Of a stretch of DNA of 35,412 nucleotides, positions 23,589-29,766 are shown one piece after another; within the stretch, counting starts at the first letter, position 1, and every line of letters starts with the position of its first letter. The position numbers and the translations under genes were made by a program. Source of the DNA: a virus. The stretch is from positions 1 through 35,412 of the IMG/VR virus record IMGVR_UViG_3300020198_000045. One strand, 5' to 3'. The notes under the pieces were generated by a model, which saw only the letters and a program-made list of their open reading frames with translations, searched no databases and was not told where the DNA came from.

Positions 23589-23786
23589 ATGGCACGGGTC
23601 GAGGTTGACCAGTGCGTGAGCTGTGGTCGCAAGCGTGGCGAGCGTCACGTTGCGACGATGGCCATGCCGGATATTGAGGAATTGTGGGACTCGGTGGTTC
23701 CCGCCACGGATGGTTGCGAAGTGGAACCCGACGGTGTGTGTGAGCATGGCCACAATTCTTGGCTGAAAGTGTTAGGCGTTATGTAA
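23589..23786 (+). CDS. Cassette 8b: small zinc-binding protein (65 aa)
   Basis: ATG 23589 with AAGGAG 8 nt upstream. CVSC near the N-terminus and later Cys residues with CEHGH suggest metal binding. GC-rich. It sits between two copies of the 18-bp palindrome. No known family. Confidence 0.6.
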   Translation: MARVEVDQCVSCGRKRGERHVATMAMPDIEELWDSVVPATDGCEVEPDGVCEHGHNSWLKVLGVM

Positions 23787-23799
23787 GGCGGCGAAGTAG

Positions 23800-23817
23800 T
23801 TGAGGATTAATCCTCAA
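23800..23817. promoter_or_regulatory. Second copy of the 18-bp palindrome
   Basis: Identical TTGAGGATTAATCCTCAA, overlapping the AAAGGAG of the next gene. A shortened relative (TGAGGATTAATCCTTA) occurs at the end of the 130-aa gene near 33972. Confidence 0.55.
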
Positions 23818-23829
23818 AGGAGATGTGTT

Positions 23830-24078
23830 ATGCCACGTCGCAAGCGCAACATGTGGGCCAGGTTTACGCAAGCTGTAACCGACTTCTGGTTCAAGGTCAA
23901 GTTTACCCGCGTCACGTTCCGTGTGTACCTGAGGGAAGACGACTACCTGGACCACAAGTACGAACGCGGCGTCGCCCGGCGCGCTCGCTACTACGCCCGG
24001 CGTGCCGAAGCATATCGACGCTCCGTGTCCGAGCAGGACATGGCGGAGCGAGCGTCGGAAGTGGCAGAGCAGCAGTGA
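23830..24078 (+). CDS. Cassette 8c: Arg-rich basic protein (82 aa)
   Basis: ATG 23830 follows AAAGGAG. MPRRKRNMWARFTQAVTDFW start, a beta-like middle and an Arg/Ala helix (YERGVARRARYYARRAEAYR). GC-rich and very basic, likely nucleic-acid or membrane associated. A long overlapping frame (23823-24134) is a shadow. Confidence 0.55.
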   Translation: MPRRKRNMWARFTQAVTDFWFKVKFTRVTFRVYLREDDYLDHKYERGVARRARYYARRAEAYRRSVSEQDMAERASEVAEQQ

Positions 24079-24086
24079 ACACAGAG

Positions 24087-24170
24087 CACGGGGGGAATGA
24101 AAATTCCCCCCGTGTCTCAACCCGTAGAACCTGAACAGAACCCCCTCCCGAAGGGAGGGGGAAGTTCTAC
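24087..24170 (+). terminator. Twin hairpins after cassette 8
   Basis: H1 24087-24114, H2 24124-24170, standard sequence. Confidence 0.65.
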
Positions 24171-24207
24171 TGTTCTACTATCACACTTTCTCTCCTTTGT
24201 AAACCGG

Positions 24208-24267
24208 TTTACTTTTCCCTTCCGACCATATATAATGGTCCTACCAATAAAAAACGGTTATTGGTAA
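24208..24267 (+). promoter_or_regulatory. Cassette promoter 9 with leader hairpin
   Basis: TTTACT-17-TATAAT (24208, 24231). The -35 lies in the perfect palindrome GTAAACCGGTTTAC (24199-24212). Leader loop AAAACGG. Confidence 0.85.
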
Positions 24268-24296
24268 ATCAACCCCCTCAGAAAGGGAAACCGATT

Positions 24297-24548
24297 ATGA
24301 AGAACGGGTTTTTAGAGGTATTTTATTCTGGCCTAGAGTCTATGGCGGAGGAGCTCAAGCGTAATGATCTCCTCGATTGGATCTACGAAATCAAGATGAT
24401 GACTGACGACGGCCTGAAAGATAAACACTTCACTAATCCAACGGAGGAAATAGACAAAATTTGGAAAGCTCTCAGGGATCCCAGCTTGACAGTCTGCAAT
24501 GGATCATCATGCGGCGGTAGTTGGCACCTGGTAAACTGGCTTTCCTAG
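24297..24548 (+). CDS. Cassette 9: helical protein of the IWKAL family (83 aa)
   Basis: ATG 24297 (MKNGFLEVFYSGLESMAEEL). IDKIWKALRDPSLTVCNGSS aligns with LGLIWKALMNPQMVICDGTE of cassette 6. It shares leader and first codons with cassette 10, so 5' ends have been exchanged or duplicated. Confidence 0.65.
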   Translation: MKNGFLEVFYSGLESMAEELKRNDLLDWIYEIKMMTDDGLKDKHFTNPTEEIDKIWKALRDPSLTVCNGSSCGGSWHLVNWLS

Positions 24549-24555
24549 ATCCTCA

Positions 24556-24628
24556 CACGGGGGGGAATGAAAATTCCCCCCGTGACATAATCCGTAGAAC
24601 TTCCCATCCCATGGGAAGTTCTACGGAT
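24556..24628 (+). terminator. Twin hairpins after cassette 9, new H2 arm
   Basis: H1 24556-24584. H2 24590-24628 has an about 17-bp perfect stem (ATCCGTAGAACTTCCCAT) and a 3-nt loop. The GTAGAAC base is kept but the arm is different from the CCCTCCC type. Confidence 0.7.
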
Positions 24629-24665
24629 CTTCATTATACCACACTTTCTCTCCTTTGTACACCTG

Positions 24666-24724
24666 TTTATTTTTCCCTTCTGACCGTATATAATGATTTC
24701 ACCAATAAAAACGGTTATTGGTAA
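24666..24724 (+). promoter_or_regulatory. Cassette promoter 10 with leader hairpin
   Basis: TTTATT-17-TATAAT (24666, 24689). Leader ACCAATAA / AAACGG / TTATTGGT. Confidence 0.8.
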
Positions 24725-24753
24725 ATCACCCTCATCAGAAAGGGAAACCGATT

Positions 24754-25044
24754 ATGAAGAACGGGTCTAATGTTGATGATCAGATTAAAATGATATATTT
24801 AACAATGAATAGCATCGATGCCATCGTCAACTACGTATGGAAGAACGAAACGAACGAAGATTCCTACATGAAGGACCTTGGCCAGAAAATCGGGATAGCT
24901 CTAAAGGTCTGGAATAACTCTCTGGAGAAGCCACACGATCTTGGGTGGGTGCTCAAGAAGGCCAAGGACTCGATAGTAATGAGAGATCAGATAATCCCAG
25001 CAATGAACATAGAGTGTGGTTTCCCGGCCGACTACAGGCCTTAA
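24754..25044 (+). CDS. Cassette 10: hypothetical protein (96 aa)
   Basis: ATG 24754 (MKNGSNVDDQIKMIYLTMNS). Helical, with IALKVWNNSLEKPHD that loosely recalls the IWKAL motif, ending CGFPADYRP. Function unknown. Confidence 0.6.
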   Translation: MKNGSNVDDQIKMIYLTMNSIDAIVNYVWKNETNEDSYMKDLGQKIGIALKVWNNSLEKPHDLGWVLKKAKDSIVMRDQIIPAMNIECGFPADYRP

Positions 25045-25051
25045 TTCACCG

Positions 25052-25124
25052 CACGGGGGGGGAATGAAAATTCCCCCCCGTGACATAATCCGTAGAACTT
25101 CCCATCCCATGGGAAGTTCTAGGA
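25052..25124 (+). terminator. Twin hairpins after cassette 10
   Basis: H1 25052-25082 has eight G against seven C. H2 25089-25124 lacks the CG after TTCTA, a small deletion compared with cassette 9. Confidence 0.65.
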
Positions 25125-25162
25125 TCTTCATTATACCATACTTTTGCTCCTTTGTACACTGG

Positions 25163-25221
25163 TTTACTTTTCCTCCTAAACCGTATATAATGGTCCTACC
25201 AATAAAAACGATTATTGGTAA
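25163..25221 (+). promoter_or_regulatory. Cassette promoter 11 with leader hairpin
   Basis: TTTACT-17-TATAAT (25163, 25186). Leader loop AAACGA. Confidence 0.85.
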
Positions 25222-25237
25222 ACCAAGGAGTACGTCT

Positions 25238-25654
25238 ATGGGTAACTATCCCCCCGGTTCTTTTTACGATCCAAGGGCTCCATGGAATCAAGAAGATCAT
25301 CACCCCAGATGCCTGGCCAGCGATAACGCACCAGAATTCATTCCCAATCCTGATGACTTGCTTGACTCTGTCAATAACGTTATATACGATTGGAGACGGC
25401 AATCCTATCTCAAGCAGGAAATCCCTGGTAACAACGTGAACGACTTAGTAAGTCGGTCTTTGCTGATAAAACTTGAGCAAGTCGCAAAGCCACAGTGTAC
25501 TTGCGACGAGAATGCAAGAGAAGACTACTACAGTCAAGACGATTACGACCCCGACCCATTCCGTGGCAGAGACGCAGAAGCCGATTCCGATGTACTCCGC
25601 AGTGCTGGTCTCGGAACTGACGAAGACTATGGGCTTTACCAAGAAGTAGTATAA
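25238..25654 (+). CDS. Cassette 11: acidic protein (138 aa)
   Basis: ATG 25238 after AAGGAG. Starts MGNYPPGSFYDPRAPWNQED, has a CTCDENARED segment and a very acidic Asp/Tyr-rich C-terminus (YYSQDDYDPDPFRGRD). The acidity could suit a DNA mimic or inhibitor, which is speculation. No family recognised. Confidence 0.6.
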   Translation: MGNYPPGSFYDPRAPWNQEDHHPRCLASDNAPEFIPNPDDLLDSVNNVIYDWRRQSYLKQEIPGNNVNDLVSRSLLIKLEQVAKPQCTCDENAREDYYSQDDYDPDPFRGRDAEADSDVLRSAGLGTDEDYGLYQEVV

Positions 25655-25666
25655 AGGAGTGCTTCA

Positions 25667-25738
25667 CACGAGGGGGATAAAAATCCCCCTCGTGACATAA
25701 TCCGTAGAACTTCCCATCCCATGGGAAGTTCTACGGAT
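25667..25738 (+). terminator. Twin hairpins after cassette 11 (AGGGGG variant)
   Basis: H1 25667-25694: CACGAGGGGGAT with complementary CCCCCTCGTG, so the G-to-A change is matched by C-to-T. H2 25700-25738 long TTCCCAT arm. Confidence 0.7.
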
Positions 25739-25775
25739 CTTCATTATATCATACTTTTACTCTCCTGTACACTGG

Positions 25776-25833
25776 TTTACTTCTCCCCTTTGACAGTATA
25801 TAATGGTCTTACCAATAAAAACGGTTATTGGTA
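25776..25833 (+). promoter_or_regulatory. Cassette promoter 12 with leader hairpin
   Basis: TTTACT-17-TATAAT (25776, 25799). Leader ACCAATAA / AAACGG / TTATTGGT. Confidence 0.85.
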
Positions 25834-25855
25834 AAACAAATAACGGAGGTCCGAC

Positions 25856-26065
25856 ATGATAGGCTACACGCCTAAGTACCCGGAAATCACGGTCCAACTA
25901 GTAGGCGAAGATGGCAACGCGTTCTCTATTCTTGGTCGGGTAACTCGAGCCTTGCGACGTGGTGGTGCAACTATAGACGACATCAATGAATTCCAACGCG
26001 AGGCAACTAGCGGTGACTACGATAACCTTCTCCGAACCGTCTGTAAATATGTAGACGCTAGCTAA
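25856..26065 (+). CDS. Cassette 12a: conserved small phage protein (69 aa)
   Basis: ATG 25856 after ACGGAGG. VQLVGEDGNAFSILGRVTRA, then INEFQREATSGDYDNLLRTV, match a widespread small hypothetical family of phages and actinobacteria (QL-x-GEDGNAF ... EATSGDYD-x-LL). Function unknown, but the strong conservation elsewhere supports a real gene. Confidence 0.8.
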   Translation: MIGYTPKYPEITVQLVGEDGNAFSILGRVTRALRRGGATIDDINEFQREATSGDYDNLLRTVCKYVDAS

Positions 26066-26087
26066 AACAAGACGAGGTTGAACCAAA

Positions 26088-26115
26088 TCCTCCCCTCTCG
26101 AAAGAGAGGGGAGGA
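26088..26115 (+). promoter_or_regulatory. Intercistronic hairpin with GAAA loop
   Basis: 12-bp perfect stem TCCTCCCCTCTC closed by GAAA, before AAAGGAAA and the next ATG. It resembles the array hairpins but lies inside a polycistronic unit. Confidence 0.6.
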
Positions 26116-26132
26116 GGAAAAAGGAAACAACA

Positions 26133-26327
26133 ATGTCACAAGTAAAAACCATCGAAGCTTCAGAACTCAGATTACCTCCTGGGATCTGGCCAAAAAAATT
26201 GCTTGCTGGGCGTTATGGCATAGTTTTCCGCACAAATATAGTTCGTAACTCCTTCACTAATGAGATTGAGCATGTAGACTACTTTGTAGATAGTACCGGA
26301 GACACTATCCGAGTATTCAATGACTAG
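26133..26327 (+). CDS. Cassette 12b: hypothetical protein (64 aa)
   Basis: Beta-rich small protein (MSQVKTIEASELRLPPGIWP; GIVFRTNIVRNSF; YFVDSTGDTIRVFND). AAAGGAAACAACA precedes ATG. Possibly an SH3-like fold; no family assigned. Confidence 0.6.
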   Translation: MSQVKTIEASELRLPPGIWPKKLLAGRYGIVFRTNIVRNSFTNEIEHVDYFVDSTGDTIRVFND

Positions 26328-26342
26328 CCACAATTTAGAATA

Positions 26343-26358
26343 AGCGGTCTCCACCGCT
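26343..26358 (+). promoter_or_regulatory. Small hairpin abutting an RBS
   Basis: AGCGGT-CTCC-ACCGCT directly before GGAGG of the next gene. Confidence 0.4.
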
Positions 26359-26369
26359 GGAGGTTTCTG

Positions 26370-26756
26370 ATGGCAAATAAGGAAAGAATTCAAAAGTGGG
26401 TCGATGCTTTGCTATCTGGAAAGTTTTCTCAAGGAAAGAATGCACTTAGAACAAAAGAAGGAAATAAAGATCTATATTGTTGCTTGGGCGTTTTATGTGA
26501 AGTTGCTATAGAAGATGGAGTTCCCCTAGAAATAGAAGATAATCTCCATAATTCTGAGCTTTATCCTAAAGGTTGGAATATTAGTTATGACGCCGAATAT
26601 ATTTTCCCTCCTGATCTAGTATACGAATGGATTGAAATAGAACGGTTTCCCGAGGATGATGATGACAATGATTTTATGGAGTATGCTAGACTGAACGATA
26701 ATGGACGTTCATTTTCATACATAGCAGAAAGAATTAGGGAAAAGTACTTGGCTTAG
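26370..26756 (+). CDS. Cassette 12c: conserved phage protein, IQKWV family (128 aa)
   Basis: IQKWVDALLSGKFSQGKNAL, then LYCCLGVLCEVAIEDGVPLE, then a LNDNGRSFSYIAERIREKY ending. It is a paralogue of the 130-aa minus-strand protein at 33978-34370. The family (W-x-x-ALRSG...YCCLGVLCE...ND-x-G-x-SF-x-x-IA) is frequent in phages with no known activity. The Cys pair is invariant in both copies. AT-rich compared with 5a/8c. Confidence 0.75.
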   Translation: MANKERIQKWVDALLSGKFSQGKNALRTKEGNKDLYCCLGVLCEVAIEDGVPLEIEDNLHNSELYPKGWNISYDAEYIFPPDLVYEWIEIERFPEDDDDNDFMEYARLNDNGRSFSYIAERIREKYLA

Positions 26757-26765
26757 AAGTAAATT

Positions 26766-26839
26766 CACGAGGGGGATTTTTATCCCCCTCGTGACATAAT
26801 CCGTAGAACTGAACCCTCCAGAAGAGGGTTCAGTTCTAC
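26766..26839 (+). terminator. Twin hairpins after cassette 12
   Basis: H1 26766-26793, CACGAGGGGGAT stem with TTTT loop. H2 26803-26839 has a third arm type, GTAGAACTGAACCCTC, 16 bp. Confidence 0.7.
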
Positions 26840-26869
26840 TGCCATACTTTTTCTCCTTTGTAAACCACC

Positions 26870-26929
26870 TTTACATATGGATCCCAATATGATATAATGA
26901 TCCTACCAATAAAAACGGTTATTGGTAAA
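26870..26929 (+). promoter_or_regulatory. Cassette promoter 13 with leader hairpin
   Basis: TTTACA-17-TATAAT (26870, 26893). The spacer differs from other copies; the leader hairpin is identical to cassette 12. Confidence 0.8.
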
Positions 26930-26947
26930 ACAAATAACGGAGTAACA

Positions 26948-27322
26948 ATGAGTACTAAAGAAGAGAAACTCACAGCCATTGATCGACTAGAAAACGATAT
27001 TGGTAGCCACAGAATTATCAAAACTGAAGAGGCAAACAAAATCGGAGAACCATTCGGCCTTACCTTTGGAGGAACAAGTTTCAAGCATGACCCAAATAAT
27101 CCAAAGGGTCCACTCTGGGACTTTGAAGATGGTGTTAGTTCATTCACATTAGCATCTAGAATTGCAGATGTGACTGCTGGTATGGAAAGAGAGTCGTATA
27201 TGGGGCGGGGATTCCAATTCCGATCAGATTGCAAGGCCGCTAGATTAGCAATTATGAACGAAGGAATTAAGCCCTCTGAAAACGACACTGACGGTCCTGG
27301 TAAATTCTCCACTGTGTCATAA
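26948..27322 (+). CDS. Cassette 13: hypothetical protein (124 aa)
   Basis: ATG 26948 after CGGAG. MSTKEEKLTAIDRLENDIGS start, a Gly-rich middle (FGLTFGGTSFKHDPNNPKGP) and helices at SSFTLASRIADVTAGMERES. No known family; cytoplasmic soluble protein by composition. Confidence 0.6.
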   Translation: MSTKEEKLTAIDRLENDIGSHRIIKTEEANKIGEPFGLTFGGTSFKHDPNNPKGPLWDFEDGVSSFTLASRIADVTAGMERESYMGRGFQFRSDCKAARLAIMNEGIKPSENDTDGPGKFSTVS

Positions 27323-27334
27323 GTGAGTGCTTCA

Positions 27335-27415
27335 CACGAGGGGGATTTTAAAAATCCCCCTCGTGGCATAATCCGTAGAACTGAACCCTCTTCTGGAGGG
27401 TTCAGTTCTACGGAT
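27335..27415 (+). terminator. Twin hairpins after cassette 13
   Basis: H1 27335-27365 has a longer AT top. H2 27371-27415 has the CTGAACCCTC arm with loop TTCTG. Confidence 0.65.
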
Positions 27416-27469
27416 CCTCTTCTTACTCATTTCTTTATTATACCATACTTTTGTGCCCCTGTAAACTGG

Positions 27470-27528
27470 TTTACTTCTCCCCTCAGACCATATATAATAA
27501 TCCTACCAATAAAAACGGTTATTGGTAC
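27470..27528 (+). promoter_or_regulatory. Cassette promoter 14 with leader hairpin
   Basis: TTTACT-17-TATAAT (27470, 27493). The -35 lies in GTAAAC-TG-GTTTAC. After the leader hairpin the usual AAAC...GGAG spacer is missing. Confidence 0.8.
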
Positions 27529-27554
27529 CTGACTGGCAACGGTGGGGGTTCAAA

Positions 27555-27803
27555 GTGAAGGTTTCCGAAGCGAAAAAATGCTCCGTTGATATTGTGAGGC
27601 GCGATCCATACATAAAACCACCTAACATACATCGATATCCATGCCCGACTCCGGTCGTGTATCTCGGCATGTGCCAACGTCACGCGATCAAAGCCCTTGA
27701 AGAATCGCTAAGGGGGATGTATAAGCGCCCTTCTCCGGAAAACAAGGAAGCCATTGAGAAATTGCGGCAGACGATTGAGCGGCTTCGCCAGGATCCCAAA
27801 TAA
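27555..27803 (+). CDS. Cassette 14a: hypothetical protein (82 aa)
   Basis: GTG 27555 after GGTGGGGG is favoured; an in-frame TTG at 27522 lies inside the leader hairpin and would give 93 aa. Cys and His residues (KCSVDI; YPCPTPVVYLGMCQRHAIKA) suggest a zinc site. A basic helical tail (RQTIERLRQDPK) follows. GC-rich. Confidence 0.5.
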   Translation: MKVSEAKKCSVDIVRRDPYIKPPNIHRYPCPTPVVYLGMCQRHAIKALEESLRGMYKRPSPENKEAIEKLRQTIERLRQDPK

Positions 27804-27896
27804 TGGCCCTGAATGTACCTGCCAGTTCTGCATCGGCTCGACCAAAGAGGGCAATGATTAGAGGGACGCCTGACCGACGCCCAGGAGGTAATGGAA

Positions 27897-28214
27897 ATGG
27901 CAACGCACAGGCACGCATGGTCAAGACAGATCGAACAGAACAACATCGACAATGGCGGCTTGTGGCCCGACTACACCGTCTTGGTCTATTGGGAGTGCTA
28001 CTGTGGAGCGCACGCCACCCACACGCACACCTTCAGCCCGCCGGTCGAGTCGGTGCAGCTCGAAGCCGACTCCGAACAGGAACCCGACGACGCTTGCATC
28101 TGTGCCACGTGCAGGACGCACGTCAACGACGACGGTACTCGCCCCGAAGAAACGTCGGTTATATGGCCCACTTGGTGGGAGCTAAAGTTGCCATCAGACG
28201 CGCCGGGGTCCTAA
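27897..28214 (+). CDS. Cassette 14b: HRH/WECxCG protein (105 aa)
   Basis: ATG 27897 has AGGAGG 8 nt upstream (27891 is the alternative). MATHRHAWSRQIEQNN, then YTVLVYWECYCGAHATHTHT, is a paralogue of the 21272 protein, with an added C-terminal CICATCRTH zinc-ribbon half. GC-rich; the long frame 27803-28282 is its shadow. Confidence 0.65.
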   Translation: MATHRHAWSRQIEQNNIDNGGLWPDYTVLVYWECYCGAHATHTHTFSPPVESVQLEADSEQEPDDACICATCRTHVNDDGTRPEETSVIWPTWWELKLPSDAPGS

Positions 28215-28246
28215 CGCGTACACCCGTAAACAGCGAAGCGACGAAT

Positions 28247-28320
28247 GAGAGGGGGATTTTAAAAATCCCCCTCGTGGCATAATCCGTAGAACTTCCCATC
28301 CCATGGGAAGTTCTACGGAT
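28247..28320 (+). terminator. Twin hairpins after cassette 14
   Basis: H1 about 28247-28275 (GAGGGGGATTTT stem; its outer base pairs differ). H2 28282-28320 TTCCCAT arm. Confidence 0.65.
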
Positions 28321-28374
28321 TCTCTTCTTACTCATTTCTTCATTATACCATACTTTCTCTCCTTTGTAAACTGG

Positions 28375-28434
28375 TTTACTTCTCCTCTTCAACTATATAT
28401 AATGGCCTTATCAATAAAAACGGTTATTGATAAA
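28375..28434 (+). promoter_or_regulatory. Cassette promoter 15 with compensated leader hairpin
   Basis: TTTACT-17-TATAAT (28375, 28398). The leader is TATCAATAA / AAACGG / TTATTGATA: both arms changed together relative to TACCAATAA/TTATTGGTA. Confidence 0.85.
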
Positions 28435-28448
28435 CCACGGAGTACAAC

Positions 28449-28583
28449 ATGAATGGTAATTGGGTCAAGACAACTAGTGTTTGCAAGTTGTGCAAAAAGC
28501 CATCATGGTTTTATTATCGGTATAAGGAACGGTGGGGATTTTGTGGTTCATGCATGAATAAGCTTCGACGAGGAATTCGCTAA
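28449..28583 (+). CDS. Zinc-ribbon miniprotein (44 aa), first gene of the last plus-strand operon
   Basis: ATG 28449 after ACGGAG. CKLC and CGSC 18 residues apart form a zinc ribbon, with a basic tail (MNKLRRGIR). The following structured intercistronic element starts at its stop codon. Confidence 0.65.
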   Translation: MNGNWVKTTSVCKLCKKPSWFYYRYKERWGFCGSCMNKLRRGIR

Positions 28584-28653
28584 TCGCGGCCATGCACTGA
28601 AGCAAACCGTTTCAGTGCATCCCGCGGCAAGTGAACCGCATATGAGATCTAAG
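28583..28653 (+). ncRNA. Structured intercistronic element, copy 1
   Basis: ATCGCGGC, a 10-bp hairpin (ATGCACTGAA), CCCGCGG-CAAGT, then GATCTAAG before the RBS. CGCGG pairs with CCGCG. Copy 2 at 28893-28962 keeps the flanks and changes the hairpin. Regulatory RNA, processing site or ribosome-coupling element; class not recognised. Confidence 0.5.
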
Positions 28654-28667
28654 CTATGGAGGAAATT

Positions 28668-28883
28668 ATGGGCGGTGGTGTCCGGCAATACATAGTCAAG
28701 CAGGTTGTTGAATTTGAGTGGTTAGTCCCCGCACATAGTGCATACGAGGCTGCACAAATTGCCCTAGGAAAAGGCTGGAACGATGCGACAACTGGATTCC
28801 CAAATCATCTGAAGAACGATCTCGACGTTCGACCGATTGACGGTGCTGCGTCTCATCGATTCAACTCCAGTGATATTGACTAG
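28668..28883 (+). CDS. Hypothetical protein (71 aa)
   Basis: ATG 28668 after GGAGG at 6 nt; ATG 28656 overlaps that RBS. RQYIVKQVVEFEWLVPAHSA, then YEAAQIALGKGWN, looks like a beta strand-helix domain, as in small phage proteins with an 'AxxAAQIA' helix. Function unknown. Confidence 0.6.
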   Translation: MGGGVRQYIVKQVVEFEWLVPAHSAYEAAQIALGKGWNDATTGFPNHLKNDLDVRPIDGAASHRFNSSDID

Positions 28884-28892
28884 AGTTCACTG

Positions 28893-28962
28893 ATCGCGGC
28901 ATAGGCAGAAGCTAGATCCTCATCCTAGTTTCTGCCTATCCCGGGGTAAGTTGGGATCTAAG
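28893..28962 (+). ncRNA. Structured intercistronic element, copy 2
   Basis: Same flanks (ATCGCGGC ... CCCGGGG-TAAGT ... GGATCTAAG) around a different hairpin (ATAGGCAGAA and CTAG arms). Confidence 0.5.
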
Positions 28963-28973
28963 GGGGCTATAAC

Positions 28974-29189
28974 ATGGTCGAGACAACTGAACAAAACGAC
29001 ATTCAAGAAATGATACAAGCATGGGATTGGATACAGACTGTCATACGTTATAGGTTTCCGGGAGCTACAGATAATCAAGTCTACAAATACACTATTGACG
29101 CATTTGACAATGCCCTTGGGTTGGGGGGTGGACTTTATATGGCATCATTTCAATTGTTAAAGAACCAAACTAGCAGCCTGGAGATTTAG
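28974..29189 (+). CDS. Hypothetical helical protein (71 aa)
   Basis: ATG 28974 after AAGGGGG. Helical (IQEMIQAWDWIQTVIRYRF; DAFDNALGLGGG). No family. The next gene starts 2 nt after its stop. Confidence 0.6.
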   Translation: MVETTEQNDIQEMIQAWDWIQTVIRYRFPGATDNQVYKYTIDAFDNALGLGGGLYMASFQLLKNQTSSLEI

Positions 29190-29191
29190 AA

Positions 29192-29395
29192 ATGCATTTA
29201 GTTTTTTATCCTACAAAAACATTGTCTACTTCAGAGAATCAAATTAACATTCAGTTAAGTGATGTTTCGGTCGAATTGTGGTCAGGCACAGTTGATAAAG
29301 GAATAATGCTAACATTATACAATTTGACGCCCGAGCACTTGGTAACACTTCAGAAAACTATACAATATATGATTGATTATCAGGAGGTAGTATAA
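29192..29395 (+). CDS. Hypothetical protein (67 aa)
   Basis: Beta-rich N-terminus and a C-terminal helix (PEHLVTLQKTIQYMIDYQEV). The stop overlaps the next start (TAATG), so translation is coupled. Family unknown. Confidence 0.6.
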   Translation: MHLVFYPTKTLSTSENQINIQLSDVSVELWSGTVDKGIMLTLYNLTPEHLVTLQKTIQYMIDYQEVV

Positions 29396-29757
29396 TGAAA
29401 ATGACATTAACAACCAGTCAAGCCGTTGATATGCTTCTAGCAGATAGTTACGCCAATTGGTCTTATAGAGGAGCTCGAGCAATCATCGACCATATTGAAC
29501 AGATGGAAGAAAACGAAAATGTAGACATAGAGCTAGAGGTTGAAGTAATTCGAGATCAGTATACTGAATATGAGTCGGCACTAGAGGCTGCAGAAGAACA
29601 TGGGTATGAACCGGATGAACCTGATCCGGACGAGGAAGGTGAGCTATCCGAAGTCGATGAGAACGAAAAAGAAATCGCTGCTATGGAATGGCTAGAACGA
29701 GAATCGTTAACAATTATCCTTCCGTTTAATGGTGGTGTAATTGTAAAAGAGTACTAA
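29395..29757 (+). CDS. Conserved acidic phage protein (120 aa)
   Basis: AGGAGG before ATG 29395. TTSQAVDMLLADSYANWSYR, then GARAIIDHIEQMEEN, then EVIRDQYTEYESA and a strongly acidic middle. This pattern (D-x-YANWS...A..-(I/L)-x-(E/H)-x-(I/L)-E...EY-x-S) is a widespread small phage family of unknown function. Last plus-strand gene before the convergent terminator. Confidence 0.7.
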   Translation: MKMTLTTSQAVDMLLADSYANWSYRGARAIIDHIEQMEENENVDIELEVEVIRDQYTEYESALEAAEEHGYEPDEPDPDEEGELSEVDENEKEIAAMEWLERESLTIILPFNGGVIVKEY

Positions 29758-29766
29758 ATACAACCA

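Noticed and set aside
27803-28282. 159-aa plus-strand ORF
   Set aside because: Overlaps the better-supported gene at 27897 in another frame, is Arg/Pro-rich low quality and continues into the terminator.
19192-28449. Integron-like gene cassette array with attC sites
   Set aside because: Hairpins with constant base and variable arms between small ORFs recall attC, but the base GTAGAAC/GTTCTAC does not fit the RYYYAAC/GTTRRRY core, each cassette has its own promoter, and no integrase is present.
19192-28449. CRISPR array
   Set aside because: Repeated blocks are about 150-200 bp and lie 300-800 bp apart with coding sequence between. No short regular repeats or cas genes.
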